Source: Cyclaneusma minus
Lineage: Eukaryota; Ascomycota; Leotiomycetes; Marthamycetales; Marthamycetaceae
Direction: 5' to 3'
Length of the DNA stretch: 64,000 bases
Assembly: GCA_037179335.1 (NCBI GenBank)
Contig: JAKZHN010000052.1
Coordinates: forward strand, 124,001-188,000
Position numbers and translations under genes: made by a program. Below the pieces are notes generated by a model. It did no database searches. It was given only the letters and a program-made list of their open reading frames with translations, and was not told the DNA's origin. Below are positions 19,439-31,700 of the stretch, one piece after another. Each line of letters starts with the position of its first letter. Within the stretch, counting starts at the first letter, position 1.

Positions 19439-22068
19439 GGCTGTTTTTCGAGAAGGGGAAGGTCGAGATAGCGACCGTGGTCAGAAGAGTAGGTGGAACG
19501 GCCAAAGCTTGGAACAGTGTGGGACCTCAGAACCTTTTACTCAAAGGTACATGTAGCTGGAAGGACAATACTGATTTGACCTCCGGGTGAAACGTTCTGG
19601 ATGAGGCTCAAACGCGGGCCATGTGAGACTCGAAGTGGCGGTTGACCACTTAATTGACGATAGCGACGTCTTGGAAGAGAAGAGATGTGCCGCTCGAGGG
19701 AGACAGCTATGCAGCGAACGTAGGCAGGTAGCGACAGAACAGAAAGACAGGAAAGTTAAGCAGGTAGAAGAACAAGTTCAGACTTATGGAAAGCCCGGGA
19801 GAGACATCAGCAACTCGCGAGTCTCTGGGCACTCAATCGCGTCGGCGACTGCTGCAGATCCCTCAAGCAGCAAGGATGGTATGAGTTGACTTAAGGTTAC
19901 TTCGCAGCCCGCTTAATCACAGGTGGTGGGGGAGGATCAAGGTTGTTGACTTGGCTGCGAATTGAACGTCTTGGCGCACGATGTCGGTCTCCATGTCCCC
20001 CATGTGCATCTGAATATGCCCTGGCCCCTGCGCGATATAACATCATATTTGGCGGTGAGTTTTGATTGGCCGAGTTGCCACATGTATAGACATTGATGAT
20101 ACTCAGCAAAAGAATGTCTTGTCCTCAATTACCTATTCCAACATAGTTGCGCGCCCCTGCAGCGTAGCACGAATCATGGAGGGCTCGCCGGAAGAAATCT
20201 GATATCAATGCCAACGGCTCCATAATTTTCCTATGTCGCCATCCCCTCAATTTGTAACGCAACACCAACCCGCTGGATAAAATAGCAGGGCATAACAAGC
20301 AATATGCAACCACGGCCGCGCGTGAGGCTTGCGACGTGCAGCATGCTTTGATGTTATCCGTCTTACTTTTTCATCCAGCCAAAGCACGCCAAAGCAGCCG
20401 ACGGACGCCTCTCCTGTCGGCAATTGACGAAAGGGTGTCCAGGACGTGCCTCCGGGTTTTTAGAGGTAAGGCCAAGGCGGGAGAGGGCGGGGAGGCGTCT
20501 GTCTGCCGAAGATTGGCTTGGGCCGACTCGGGATTTCTGGAGTAACCTCGTATGTATGCGGCTACATGGAGAAAAGGGGGAGCGGTGACTTGGATTGCTG
20601 TGCTGCACTGGCACATATAAACTGGGGTAACTTGAACATCAATTGCTCTGACGTAGCCGGCCGAGGGAGAGACGAAAGGTGACATAACTGAGCGTCTCAG
20701 GCTGGATGTTGAGCGGTCGCTGGAGCTTAAAGTGAACGGCCATCCAATCCGACTCCAGCATACCCACCCCGCAAGTAGTGTAAAGTATAGGTAGTACAAC
20801 CACGAGACGGCGGCCGCCAACAAGCTTTCTTCTAGCCAATTGCGTTTTCCAACCTCTTCATATAGACATGTCACATATAGATGTATTCAAGAAAAGTCGG
20901 CAATAATCGAACAAAAGTTCGTGTGTTCAATCCTGTGAGGTCTGGATATCAGCGTGCCAAGAGAGTAACTTAATCTGGGACTTGGGAATAACTGCCCTGA
21001 TTATACCTGCTTGGCAACAGGGTCGCCATGCGATTCGGATGAAGTGGAGATGTCTCACCTTTCTTCGGGTAATCTGCTATGTTGGAGATCCATGGCGTTG
21101 ATCATTATCATCCTCACGCCTCCTGAACGCGCGAAACATCGAATCGACTCATCGATCGCGAACTGGCGGAATCTTCTCGTTCGTACGCTGAGTCGGGTAA
21201 GATGTTCATCAAGAGTCAATGCTATGGATAGGTACTTTGTACTCCCTCAGAGACGATTCGATGGGCTCGGGATACTTTACATGTCTGAGACGGATCTTGA
21301 ACTGTTGGACGGGCTCAAACGGCGGATGAACCAGCTGATGGTAAGAGGAGGTGGGACGAAATAGAGTTGGAGGAGGGACCCGAGACATCGGGCAAAGACT
21401 TCATTTAGCCTCATGAGATGATGAGATGATGAGACGCTCAGCGAAAATCTTGGCCACCAGTCAAGTAGTCCTCGAGTCCCCGAATCCAGATGAGGTGAAG
21501 AAGAGAGGGACGATGGAAGACGGTCCTTTAGCCAGACATCTTCAGGGGTCAGGAGTCGAGATCGACCATGTTCCTTCGGTAAGGGGGGATGCAAGATACC
21601 AACAAGCTGATGCTGAGCAAATATTGACGCCATTTATATTCCACGACGCCATTCAAACGTGTTTCTTCTTTTTCCGTCAATCACTATCCACTTATCATTG
21701 GCGCAATTCGATATTAATTTGTGGTTTTATGCCACAGCATCGTCCATGCTTCCAGGAGGTAAAATCTCTCGTATGGTTGGAGGACGGATGTTGTTTCCAC
21801 ATTGTGATGTCGAAGTACCTAGACAACTTGCTGCTCTATCGTAGAACAGCTTCTCCAATCGAGTAAAGAATGGTAGAAATATGGATGAATTGGAGATGTT
21901 TCAAAGACGATGAAACTTGACTCTCGCCTAAAGAATGAGGCGTCAAGCGGTATCGTCACCCCGCATCGGACAATGTTTTGCCGAGTCAACTCCAGCCGAC
22001 AAGGCTGAGCAGCACAACCTCATGCAAAGTCCATCAACAGGTCCGTTGGTCCTGATGACACATGCGCC
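19439..22068. other. Long intergenic region
   Basis: About 2.6 kb without a recognisable gene. Several ORFs of 60-167 codons occur on both strands (for example 20371-20874 minus), but none shows a domain, conserved motif or convincing splice structure. A triple ATGAGATG repeat is present at 21413-21432. The last few hundred bases must contain the palA promoter. Confidence 0.4.
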
Positions 22069-25000
22069 ATGACTTCGTAAGTGCCGACATGCTCTGATAT
22101 CCCTGGTCACTGACTAACAAAGTACTAGCAATATCCTCTTCCTTCCGTTCCGGAAAACCCATAACCTAGCCCTGTCCGGCGCCATCAAACAGTACATCTC
22201 CAACAAATATGACCAACACCCGGATATGTTCAAGCAGGACCTGGAGGTCATCGACAATCTGAGACGAGATGCTGTGACTGTGAGGGAGCCGCATGGGAGC
22301 GGTATCAAGAAGCTGTCCGCTTATGCCGCTCAGCTTGCCTGGATTGGCGGCAAGTTTCCTATTGATGTAGGTACATTTCCTGCCAAGTCAAGATGCGCTG
22401 TCTATTTTTCTGGTCTCTTCTTCAGACATACTGACTGACATGGATAGATTGGTGTCGAGTTCACCTGGTACCCAGCATTGGGTTACAACCAAGAACGACC
22501 GATATCCCAGGATAACCTCAAATTCGAACATGCAAACGTCCTCTTCAACCTCGCCGCTCTGTACTCGCAACTCGCCATAGCACTGAACAGAGGAAGCGCC
22601 GACGGTCTGAAGCAAGCATGCAATTACTTTTGCCTTGCCGCCGGAGTCATCTCCCATCTGAACAAGGCTATTATTCCCGAGCTACGAGCTACGCCACCGG
22701 AAGACATGGATGTCAACACCCTCGAATCTCTACAAGCACTGTTGTTGGCACAGGCGCAGGAATGTTTTTGGCAGAAGGCGGTCATGGATGGCTACAAAGA
22801 CGCATCGATCGCCAAACTAGCGGCGAAAGTGTCGGATTTCTACAGCACTGCGGGCGACTGGGGAATTAAGAGCGAGGCTATCAGCTCAGAATGGATCCAT
22901 CATATGACGGCGAAGCATCATCATTTTGCAGCAGCCGCCCAATACCGACAAGCTTGCGACTGCCTGGAGAAACGGAAATACGGCGAGGAAGTGGCCCGGC
23001 TCACTGACAGCTTAGCCTGTGTGAACGAGGCTTTGAAGGAAGCAAGATACATCAATAAGACGGTCCTGGGTGATCTCAACGGATTGAAGAGCAAGGTTCA
23101 AGAAGATTTGAAAAGGGCCGAAAAGGACAATGACTTGATCTATCTCAATCCTGTGCCACCGAAATCCGAGCTCAAGACTCTGGACCGAGCGAATATGGCT
23201 ATCGCCAAGATTCCAAAAGAAGTATCAGATCCTTCTGACTTCTTGGGAGACAACAAGGAATTTGGAAGGCCACTTTTCCAGCAACTCGTACCATTTGCTG
23301 TACATGTCGCAGCAAGCATCTACGAGCAACGTCGAGATCGTCTGGTAAATACGAACATTGTCGAAGCACTAGACATAATGACAACCAAGATTCATGATAC
23401 CCTGCAATCACTCAACCTTCCAGGTGCTTTACAAGCTCTCGAGAAGCCAATGGGACTTCCTCCAACTTTACTCTCACACGCAGAAGAGATCAGACAAGCC
23501 GATGCTCTATCACGAGTACAGCGTTCGTTTGCAGATACCGCAAAACTCAAAGCCTCGGACGAAGCTCTCTTCCACGAAGGCGTTTCTCTCCTCCAATCCG
23601 AAGCAGCCGAAGACGATCGCCTACGAATGAAATACGGCACAGACAGATGGTCAAGACCAGACTCGAAAACCGCAGGCGCAAAGATGTACAACCAGCTCGA
23701 CGAGATCGACGGGTACTTCAAAAGCGCCGCCAACAGCGACAAGCTGGTCCGCGACAAATGGCACGACAATGAAGACATGCTCAAAATTCTATGTGGCAGT
23801 GACCGCGACATTGGCAACTTCGTGCCCAGCAGCCGGCAGGTCACCATTCCTCCAAAACTCGAGAACGAAGTTTCACGGCTGCGTACCTGCTTGAACGAGG
23901 TTACGCGCTTGGAAAGCCGGCGTAGACGCAAAATTGACAGCCTGCGCGAAAAAGCCAACAAAGACGACATCAACGCCACAATCCTCGTCGAAGCCGCCCG
24001 CCTCGAGCGCGAATACCCCGGCTCGCAAATCTCCGCCGCGCAATTCGAAGATTTCTTCGACGAGCGCCTCCGCCGCTACGATCCGGACCTACACTCCCTA
24101 CGCGACGAAGAAGCCGAGCAGGAGCGACTACTTGACCAGATGCGTGCCGCCGAAGCCGCGTTTGCGAGTGCAAAGCGCGGAGATACGAGTTCCAAGGAGC
24201 GCGAGCAGGCGTTGCAGAAATTGGAGAATGCGTACTTCAAGTACAAGGAGGTGGTGAGCAATTTGGATGTGGGGAGGAAGTTTTATAATGATTTGAGCAA
24301 GATTGTGGCGAGGTTTAGGGACGATTGTAAGGAGTTTGCTTATGGGAGGCGGGCGGATGCGGCGCAGCTTGAATCGTGAGTTCTCCCTTTTTTTTGTGTG
24401 GTTTGCTACTAATTGAGGGGCTGTGGAATCCCTTTTCTGCCCCTTTCCGGGTGAGGGGGCAACAGCAACTAGAGCATTTAACAGCGGCTTTGGGAACCGC
24501 TAAAAAAGGCACTCACCAGATACCGAGGAACTTCTCCAGAGACTTGTTAGCGAGCAATCTGGCAGGTATGGCCCAGGCAATTTTTGTTCCTGCTTGCGGT
24601 TCCAAAAGTTGCTGTTTAATGCTCTAGCTACTGTTGTCCCTTTCCTGGCAAGGGCGTGGGCGGAAAGCGCAGTCCAAAGGCCCCCAATCACCACCCCCTT
24701 ACATTCCCTCGTCTCAATCTTTCAAAGGTAGCGAGCCGAGTCTGAACGATACTAACAACCCCAATCCAGCGATCTCAACCTCCCCCAACTCTCCAACCTC
24801 AACCTGCAGCAACAGAAAGAAAGCGAATCTCGCAGAGTCCTGCGCTCCTCGAATGCACCTCCTCGTTCGGAAGAACCGCCTATCCCGGCACCAGTGCCGA
24901 CTAGAGCAGCGCAGGTGTCGTCGACTATACCGCCATTGCCGGTTCCGCCGGGGATGTGGAATCCGGAGATGGGGATTAAGTTTGGGGGGGATACGACGCC

Positions 25001-25100
25001 GGTGGGGCAGGGGAATCAGGGGGAGCGGGGGCAAGGTGGTACAGCGGGGCAAGAGAAGGGGGGGAAGTGGAATCCGGGGAGTGGGATTAAGTTTGGTTGA
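22069..25100 (+). CDS. palA: pH-response regulator palA/RIM20 (BRO1-domain protein)
   Basis: Four exons are inferred: 22069-22076 (8 nt, MTS), 22129-22366, 22448-24375 and 24770-25100, encoding about 834 aa. The N-terminal BRO1 domain starts SNILFLPFRKTHNL and includes KYDQHPDMF, GGKFPIDIGVEFTWYPALG and NLKFEHANVLFNLAALYSQL, all diagnostic of PalA/Rim20/ALIX. A coiled-coil V-domain follows (about 370-720). The Pro-rich tail carries two WNPxxGIKFG repeats, the last one at the extreme C-terminus. PalA binds the ESCRT-III subunit Vps32 through BRO1 and the transcription factor PacC through the V-domain, and so allows PacC cleavage at alkaline pH. The third intron (394 nt) is unusually long because it holds an inverted-repeat element. 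Confidence 0.93.
24441..24654. mobile_element. Inverted-repeat element (MITE-like) inside palA intron 3
   Basis: About 214 bp bounded by imperfect inverted repeats of about 55-60 bp. The left arm includes CAACAGCAACTAGAGCATTT, and the right arm read in reverse complement includes CAACAGTAGCTAGAGCATTA. Both continue inward to a (G)GGAACCGC word. It has no coding capacity. No convincing target-site duplication was found, so the family is not assigned. Confidence 0.6.
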
Positions 25101-25300
25101 TGTGGGGAGAGGGGCTGGGGCAGAATGGGGGGGAGAAAGGGAGGAGGGGTTGGGGGGTAAGGTAGATAGCGGCTGTGATGATTGATGAGAATGAGAATCA
25201 TGGCTTTGATGCTTTGAGTCTTTGATTCGGTTTGTTGTGCACGATATGTTGGGAAGCAGTGATTAGCGGCCAGCTCTGGTATTGTGTTTAACTGGATTTT
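25101..25300. other. 3' flank of palA
   Basis: A short G-rich stretch followed by AT-rich DNA up to the MITE. Nothing else is seen. Confidence 0.4.
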
Positions 25301-25308
25301 AATTGAAA

Positions 25309-25637
25309 CAGGGTGTGGGAAACTAAAAGGGAAAAACTAAAACTTAAGTTTAAAACTTAAGTTTCTAACGAACTAAGGGGGTCCCAAGTTTAGATTGAAA
25401 ACTTAAGTTTTTAATTAGAAACTCAGGGGTAAAAGGGGTAAGTACTTTTACACTTATTTTTGGTGCAAAAGTACTTTGGGGAGCCCCGGGCCAAAGTCAG
25501 GGTATGGAAAATTAAAAGGGAAAAACTAAAACTTAAGTTTAAAACTTAAGTTTCTAACGAACTACGGACCCCTCTAGTTTAGTTGGAACTAAACTATATA
25601 TCTCTAAGTTCCTAGTTTTTAAGTTTCCCACACCCTG
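25309..25637. mobile_element. hAT-type MITE with 8-bp target-site duplication
   Basis: The 329-bp element begins CAGGGTGTGGGAAACT and ends with the reverse complement of the same word. It is flanked on both sides by AATTGAAA (25301-25308 and 25638-25645), an 8-bp duplication typical of hAT transposons. The interior is AT-rich with repeated AAACTTAAGTTT palindromes and no ORF. A second copy of the left end (CAGGGTATGGAAAATTAAAA, from 25499) repeats about 64 bp of the start, so the element carries an internal partial duplication or a nested copy. Confidence 0.8.
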
Positions 25638-25968
25638 AATTGAAATATGCAAGCCTGCAAGCAGCAAAGGAGTGCTGCTGGCCTTAGAACGAAGCAGTGC
25701 ACTCAGCTGTGCTATTCCAACCAAAGAAATTGAAGACAAAGCGCAAAAGAGCCGTATATAATCTTCCGATACATTTCGCAACGTCATACCGAGGACCTTT
25801 TTCCTTCAAAAAGAAAATTAACAGCAATTTGAGACCTTGATCCGATCCAAAATCAGGTTGCAAATTGGAAATGCAGCGCCTGGAGTTGCATTATCTGTGT
25901 GGAGAGTCGTGGACTAAAGTGCATAAAAAGCAAAAAATGTAAACTTTGCAAAAATATACAAGTGCTGA

Positions 25969-26056
25969 GGTCGATCTGGGATTCGAACCCGGGTCCCCGG
26001 AAGTTCCAATTTGTGAAGTCAGAATCCGATGTGATAACCAACTACACTAATCAACC
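25969..26056 (-). tRNA. tRNA-Gln (CUG anticodon) with a 16-nt intron
   Basis: The 88-nt sequence folds as a cloverleaf. The acceptor stem is GGTTGAT with ATCGACC (one T-G pair), the D-arm is GTGTAGTTGGTTATCAC, and the anticodon stem is TCGGA with TCCGG. Loop bases TT-CTG-A are followed by a 16-nt intron in the canonical position after base 37. The T-arm is GGGTTCGAATCCC, with one mismatch in the T stem. Two T-rich runs lie just downstream on the minus strand (near 25955 and 25935) and fit a Pol III terminator. Confidence 0.8.
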
Positions 26057-26546
26057 TTGTAGTGGATGTTGGACAAATGTTGCAGATTTGGGAATACGAA
26101 GATTGATTTGGTGACGCGGGCGGTTATGGCAGTATTGCGTCCAGGATGATTTGCACTGTAAGAGAGATTTGAGGGGATGGTGGATTGTGGAGTTGCGCAC
26201 GATAGGCTGCGTGAATGACTGGACGTGCATGAACGGCGCAAAGAATGAAAGGCAGAAAGAGTCGAGGCAGGCTAGAAGAAAGTGAGCTGTCATATGATGG
26301 GAGCGGGGAGTTCACGTGAGAGCGTGTCTGTTTGGCGACGTGGAATGTGTTGGGTTGATGTCATCGCGGCCGTTTGCCACGTACAAAAGCGCTTTCATCC
26401 CTCATTCGAGTGAAGCTGTGAAGCTCTAATCTTTCTAACAAGACTCGAGATTATAGCTGAATAAAGTTTCAGACTCGGGAAATTCGGAGCTGGGTTAATT
26501 CAATTCATTACGCGACTCGCGATATCGCCTTATCTTTTCTCCCACC
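26057..26546. other. Upstream region of the SWIM/RING gene
   Basis: No gene was recognised. This is intergenic DNA between the tRNA and the ATG at 26547, presumably containing the promoter of the downstream gene. Confidence 0.4.
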
Positions 26547-28019
26547 ATGGGTTTTGTACCTCTCGCTCCAAAAGGACAACCACCCGCCGACGACAGCACA
26601 ATTAGGCAACCACCACCGGTCGTGACTTCCTCCACCACTCCAAACACTGCGCCGCCACTTGAATATTTCCCAACCGGTGTCTACACTACATATTGTCGTC
26701 CTCGCAACACAACTCAACTCCGGTGCCTATAGCTCAATCCGCACCTGGACAAACAATTCAAGATCCCGCTCCAGTACCAAATCGAAGCAACTTCTACGTG
26801 CCTCTACCTGGAATCAGAACTCCCGGTCCCGCTTCAGGACTACGTCCAATCACTGGACCTGTGCCAATACCTCCTCGACGAAACCGGATAACTCGGTCCT
26901 CAGTCCAACCTATTCCACATCTACAGCCCATCGCCGGACCAGTGCTTATACCGAACCAACCCACCACTCAACCCTCATCCCACCCCGCACCCGCCATAAT
27001 GCCCGCAGATACCCGGAAACGCAAAGCAGACACCTTCATCGACCTCGATGATGAAGAAGACGAGGAGCTCGCCGAGTCCCGCCAGCAGGCCGCACTCGCA
27101 GGAATCACACCCGGCGCCGCTCCCAAGAAGCGCACAAAGAAGAATGAGGAGCCCGCCGAGAAGCGACTCCGCCAATTTCGCAAGAAGGCTCCGCAGAGCT
27201 ACAATGAGCGTCTCGAGCGAGTGCGCGCCCAGCGAATGTTCCTGATTGACCGAGAGCGGAAGACGACGACTAGCGGTACCCTTCAACATGAAATGGAGGT
27301 GTTTGACATTGCTGGAAGTACGGGCAATGTTTATCAGGTTACTATTAGTAGGCAGCCGGGCTGTACTTGTCCTGATAATAGCGGGAAGGGCAATCAGTGC
27401 AAGCACATCATCTACGTAAGTTATTCTAACAAACTCGAGGAATTCCCAATCAAACTCCCAGCTGCATCTTCATCCTCGCATCACTTACTGCAGAATCGCT
27501 GACTTGAGCCAACTCCAGGTGCTCGTCAACGTCCTCAAAGCCCCCGCCTACCTCGCCTACCAACTCGCCTTCCTCACCACCGAACTCGCCCAAATCTTCT
27601 CCTCCGCCCCCACCACTCCGCAATCCAACTCCCCCTCCTCCCCCTCCTCCCACAGCCACTCCTCCGGCAACCGCAAGCCCATCGAAGGCGACTGTCCCGT
27701 GTGCGTCATGGAATTCGAGACCGGCGAAGACATCATCTGGTGCCGCGCCGCCTGCGGAAACAATATCCATCGCCAGTGTTTTGAGCAATGGACGCGAGCG
27801 CAGGCAGGCGGACAGCAGGTGAAATGTGTTTATTGTCGTACGCCGTGGCAGAACGATCCGGCGGATAGGGGCATGTTGAAGGGGTTGACGAGGACGGCGG
27901 AGAGGACGGAGGAGGGGTATGTTAATGTGGCGGGGGAGTTGGGGATTAGTGGCGTGAGGGATACTAGTAGTTATCATCAGCCGTGGGTTAGGCAGCAGAG
28001 GAGACGGGGATGGTATTGA
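26547..28019 (+). CDS. SWIM and RING zinc-finger protein (putative ubiquitin ligase)
   Basis: Three exons are inferred: 26547-26676, 26733-27415 and 27519-28019, giving 437 aa. The first intron is needed to join the only in-context ATG (CACCATGG) to the main frame. The N-terminal third is Pro-rich. A basic stretch (TRKRKADTF, KKRTKKNEEPAEKR) may be a nuclear signal. A SWIM finger CTCPDNSGKGNQCKH lies near residue 255 and crosses into the second intron. A RING finger follows: CPVC, then WCRAACGNNIHRQC, then CVYC. SWIM plus RING in this order is known from ZSWIM2/MEX-type E3 ligases and fungal relatives. The substrate is unknown. Confidence 0.75.
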
Positions 28020-28759
28020 GCAGGGGAGATGTGTGGAGTGTTGCTGATGAAGGAGAATTGCTGGCTGTCATCGTGGGCGCTGCGGGAGTAGACTGCCGTT
28101 TTCGGGGACCGGCCGAGATACGGACCGAGCGGTGTTGCTGCGAACTTTGCTATGATAAATTATGACGTTCTCGGAGCAACATGGAATCTGGGAGATTTGC
28201 TTGGGGAGATGATACCAAAAAAGCTGGGATGGTGTTTATGTGGTAAGGCGGAGAACCTCAGCTTCGTCTGTATCTCAAAAAGTGCTTCTTGTTGCTCAGA
28301 GTCAGTTATACAGATACCAAAACTCGAATAATGTCAATGTTATGATAAGCAGCTTATTGACTATTGAATTCCGTGACTGTGCACTGGCAGCTAGAACCAG
28401 GAGGTACAAGGGCGTTGAACGCCGGAAAGGGTGGAAAGGGGGTCATGTAAGTCGAAGGAAATTACGATGCAAGGATTTGTCCCATGGGTCCGCGTGGGTG
28501 AGAAGCAGCCGCTGGATGCACGTAGAGTCTAGACTGTGAGAACGGGATCGAAGAAGAAGAAGGGAAGAAAGAATCCAAGAAGAGGAGAATCAAAGATGAA
28601 GGGAAGAGGACGGAAAGGGGTTCGTAAAAAGAGGCGAAGAGGATTGAAGAAGTGAAGAGATGAGGAGAAGGCAAAGGAGAAGAATCTTTGACAAAAAGGT
28701 GTGCCTCGTCATCTAGCCACTCCCTGCGCACCAACTACCCCATATTCCCGAACACCTTG
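28020..28759. other. Intergenic stretch with a polypurine run
   Basis: No gene was recognised. About 28535-28690 is almost purely A/G on the plus strand (AAGAAGAAGAAGG-type repeats). Confidence 0.4.
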
Positions 28760-31700
28760 CTGACAGCAGGGTCTGTTTCGTGTTTTCCTTTTCGGAGTTC
28801 GGACCCTGTAACTTCAATACGAGCTAGCTCAGGGACATCTATCACGTGTCGCTGTTCCTCCAGAGCAGTTCTGGATTTACTATTTAAGGGGGCCTTGGTT
28901 TTCCTCTTCCTCCTCTTTTTTAAGAAACAGAAATGATGATCAGAGAGTCGATTGCGGCGAAGCTCTAGGCTGTGACCACTGGCAGTTCCAGGAATTGAGG
29001 TCTTTCGGGCTCTAGGTTGATTTTCGCGGCACCAAAACTTCCCAGGGGAATTTGTGGAATTTCGGTGCGATATGAGGCTTAATCAATGCTCCTATCGCGG
29101 TTGGAGTCTGCTGTTATGGTTGAAGCCTGTTGCCGAATGGATTTTTTTCTTGTAGGCTGTTTTTCTTTACGTTCATGTCGGCTGTTAGTGCTGCTGTTCT
29201 CAGAGCGTATTTTCATAATCATACAAGTTATGGATCAGTTGAGAATTTGAGAGGGTGCTATCACGTGCCCTCTCCGACACGCTTTACACTCCTGGAATTA
29301 CTATTTAAGGGCCCCCAATCCCCGACTCTCATCTTTCTTCTTCAAGAACACACTCAGTACCCGGACTGGGTATTTCGAGCATTCGGCATGGGTCCAGCGG
29401 TTCCACGAATTCGGCATTTTCAGTTTCCAGATGACCTTCGCAGCATGAAAACTTTCTAGGGATTTTTTTTTTTTTGGAAATTCTCTGCGATGTTCAGTTC
29501 GAACTATGATGCCATATGGTTCAAGCCTGCTGTCACGATTGGAGCTTATTGCCGAACGAAGGTTCTTTACGTTCATGTCGGTTGCTATTTACATGTATGC
29601 TGTTCTCAGAGCGTATTCACGACCTGAGAACAAGTTACGAATCTCCTACCTTGATACTGTGCTATCACGTGCCACTGGCCTTTACCCTTCGGTCCTGGGA
29701 TTGCTACCTATATAAAGGACCTGTGGTTCCTTTCTCATGCTCTCTTTTTAATAAACAGAAAAAAGAAAACTCTCCATAACCCTTGGACCTTTGGTGTGAT
29801 CACCAGTGGCTCCAGGAATCAATCGGGCATCTTCCGCGTTCTGTTACTTTTCGTGGCACCAAAACTTCTCAGGAGAAATACTAGATTTTCTCTGCGATGT
29901 GCAGTCCGAATTAGATATGCTGTCACTGCGGCTGGAGTCTGCTATGGAATAGATGTTCTCCTGTCTTTCTTCACGTTCATGCCATCTGATATTTATGCTG
30001 CTCTGAGAGCGATCTTTCACTGGGCAGAGAGTATTTACGACCTGACAGGATTACAACAACTTACGGCTTTGCCAAGAAGATGCTGTCACGTGCCACTGAC
30101 CCTTCGAAACACACTTTGTAAACCTGGGATTACTATTTAAGGGATCTCTGATTCCCCTCTCTTCTCTCTAAGAAACACAGTTTGCGAATCTCCCAGGAAT
30201 GGAGAATTGTGGGCATCAGCAATCCCAGAAATTGGGGACCTTACGGCGTCCAGTTATGCTCTGTAGTCTCTGGTGCCAAAACTTCCCAGAGGGGATTCAT
30301 GAATCATGGGAGTCTTTCTGTAATGCTTAGCTCAATGGTGCTATTACCGCAGTTGGAGTCTGCTGCCAATACCGGGCGAATGTTCTCTAGCTGCTATTAT
30401 GCACGGTTACTGTTGTTTGCTATTTTCGCTGTTTTTAGAGAGATTTTTCACTGGCCAGAGACTAGTTCACGGCCTTCGAACAATTTATTATCAGCTAAGA
30501 AGGTGCTATCCCGTGCCGCTGGCGACATTCTTCAAGCTTCTGGGATTACTATTTAAGAGGCCTCTGGTTGTTCTCCCTTATCTCTAGAAAACGCAACTCA
30601 CGACGGAAGCCGGACGGATGGGGGATTGTGGTCACCAGCAGTTCCAGGAATTGTGATTCAGCGTTCTAGGTGTGCTTGGTGATGCCAAAACCTCTCGGAG
30701 GAGATTTGTGAAAGCTTTTCTGTGGTGCTTAGCTTAAACTACGCTGTCATCGCAATTGAAGCCTGTTGCCGAACGGATGTTCTTCAGCTGCCGTTTTTTC
30801 CTTCAAGGTTGCTGTTGTCTGCTATTTTTACTGTTCTCAGAGCGGTGACGGTCCCTCACTGGTTGCCAGAGAGTTTCACAATCTTACAGCACCTTACTAA
30901 TCTGCTAAGAAGTGCTATCACGTGCCACTGGCCCTTACTTTGCGGACCTGGGATTACTATTTAAGGGACGTGTAATGCCTTTCTCTCTTGTCTCTAAAAA
31001 ACGGAGCTTGACATTGCCTTTCTCATTGTAATCATCAGCAGTCTCAGAAATTGGGGACCTCCAGCATCCGGGTGTAATACCAAAACCTCTTAGAGGAAAT
31101 TTATAGATTTTTGTTTGGCAATGCTTAGCTCAAACCACACTGCCACCGCCATTGGTGTCTGCTGTTACGGATAAAGCCTGCTACCGAACGGACGTGCTTC
31201 TGTCTTCTTTTACTGTTTCTGTCGTCTGCTACCCCTACTGTTCGTGAGGTGATCTTCACGGCCTTATAAGGATTAGACAAAAAGGTGCTATCACGTGCCG
31301 CTGTCTTTTGAGCACACCATTCCCGCTCCTGGAATTACTATTTAAAGAGTCGTTGATTCCTGTCTCCCGACTCTTTTCTCCCAGAAACAAAGTTCGACCA
31401 ACTGGCTTCATTTAAGCCACCAGCAGTTCCAGGAATTGGGAATTCTGCGTTCTAGGTGTACCTGCCTAGTGATTCCGAAACTTCAAAGAGAAGACTCACC
31501 GGTGGTTTTCTGCGATACTTAACTCAAACTATATTGCCACCGCGACTGGAGTTTGCTGTTATGCCGAAAGCCTGCTGCCAATTGAACGTTCTCCTGTCTT
31601 TATTTACAATTATTATCAGCTGCTACTGGTGCTCTTCACGTGCCGCTGACTCTTTGAAACACGGTTCGCAATCCTTGACATACTATTTAAATTCTAAAGG

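Noticed and set aside
20371..20874. 167-codon minus-strand ORF
   Set aside because: Open frame in a gene-free region without recognisable domain, splice context or promoter. Kept as unsupported.
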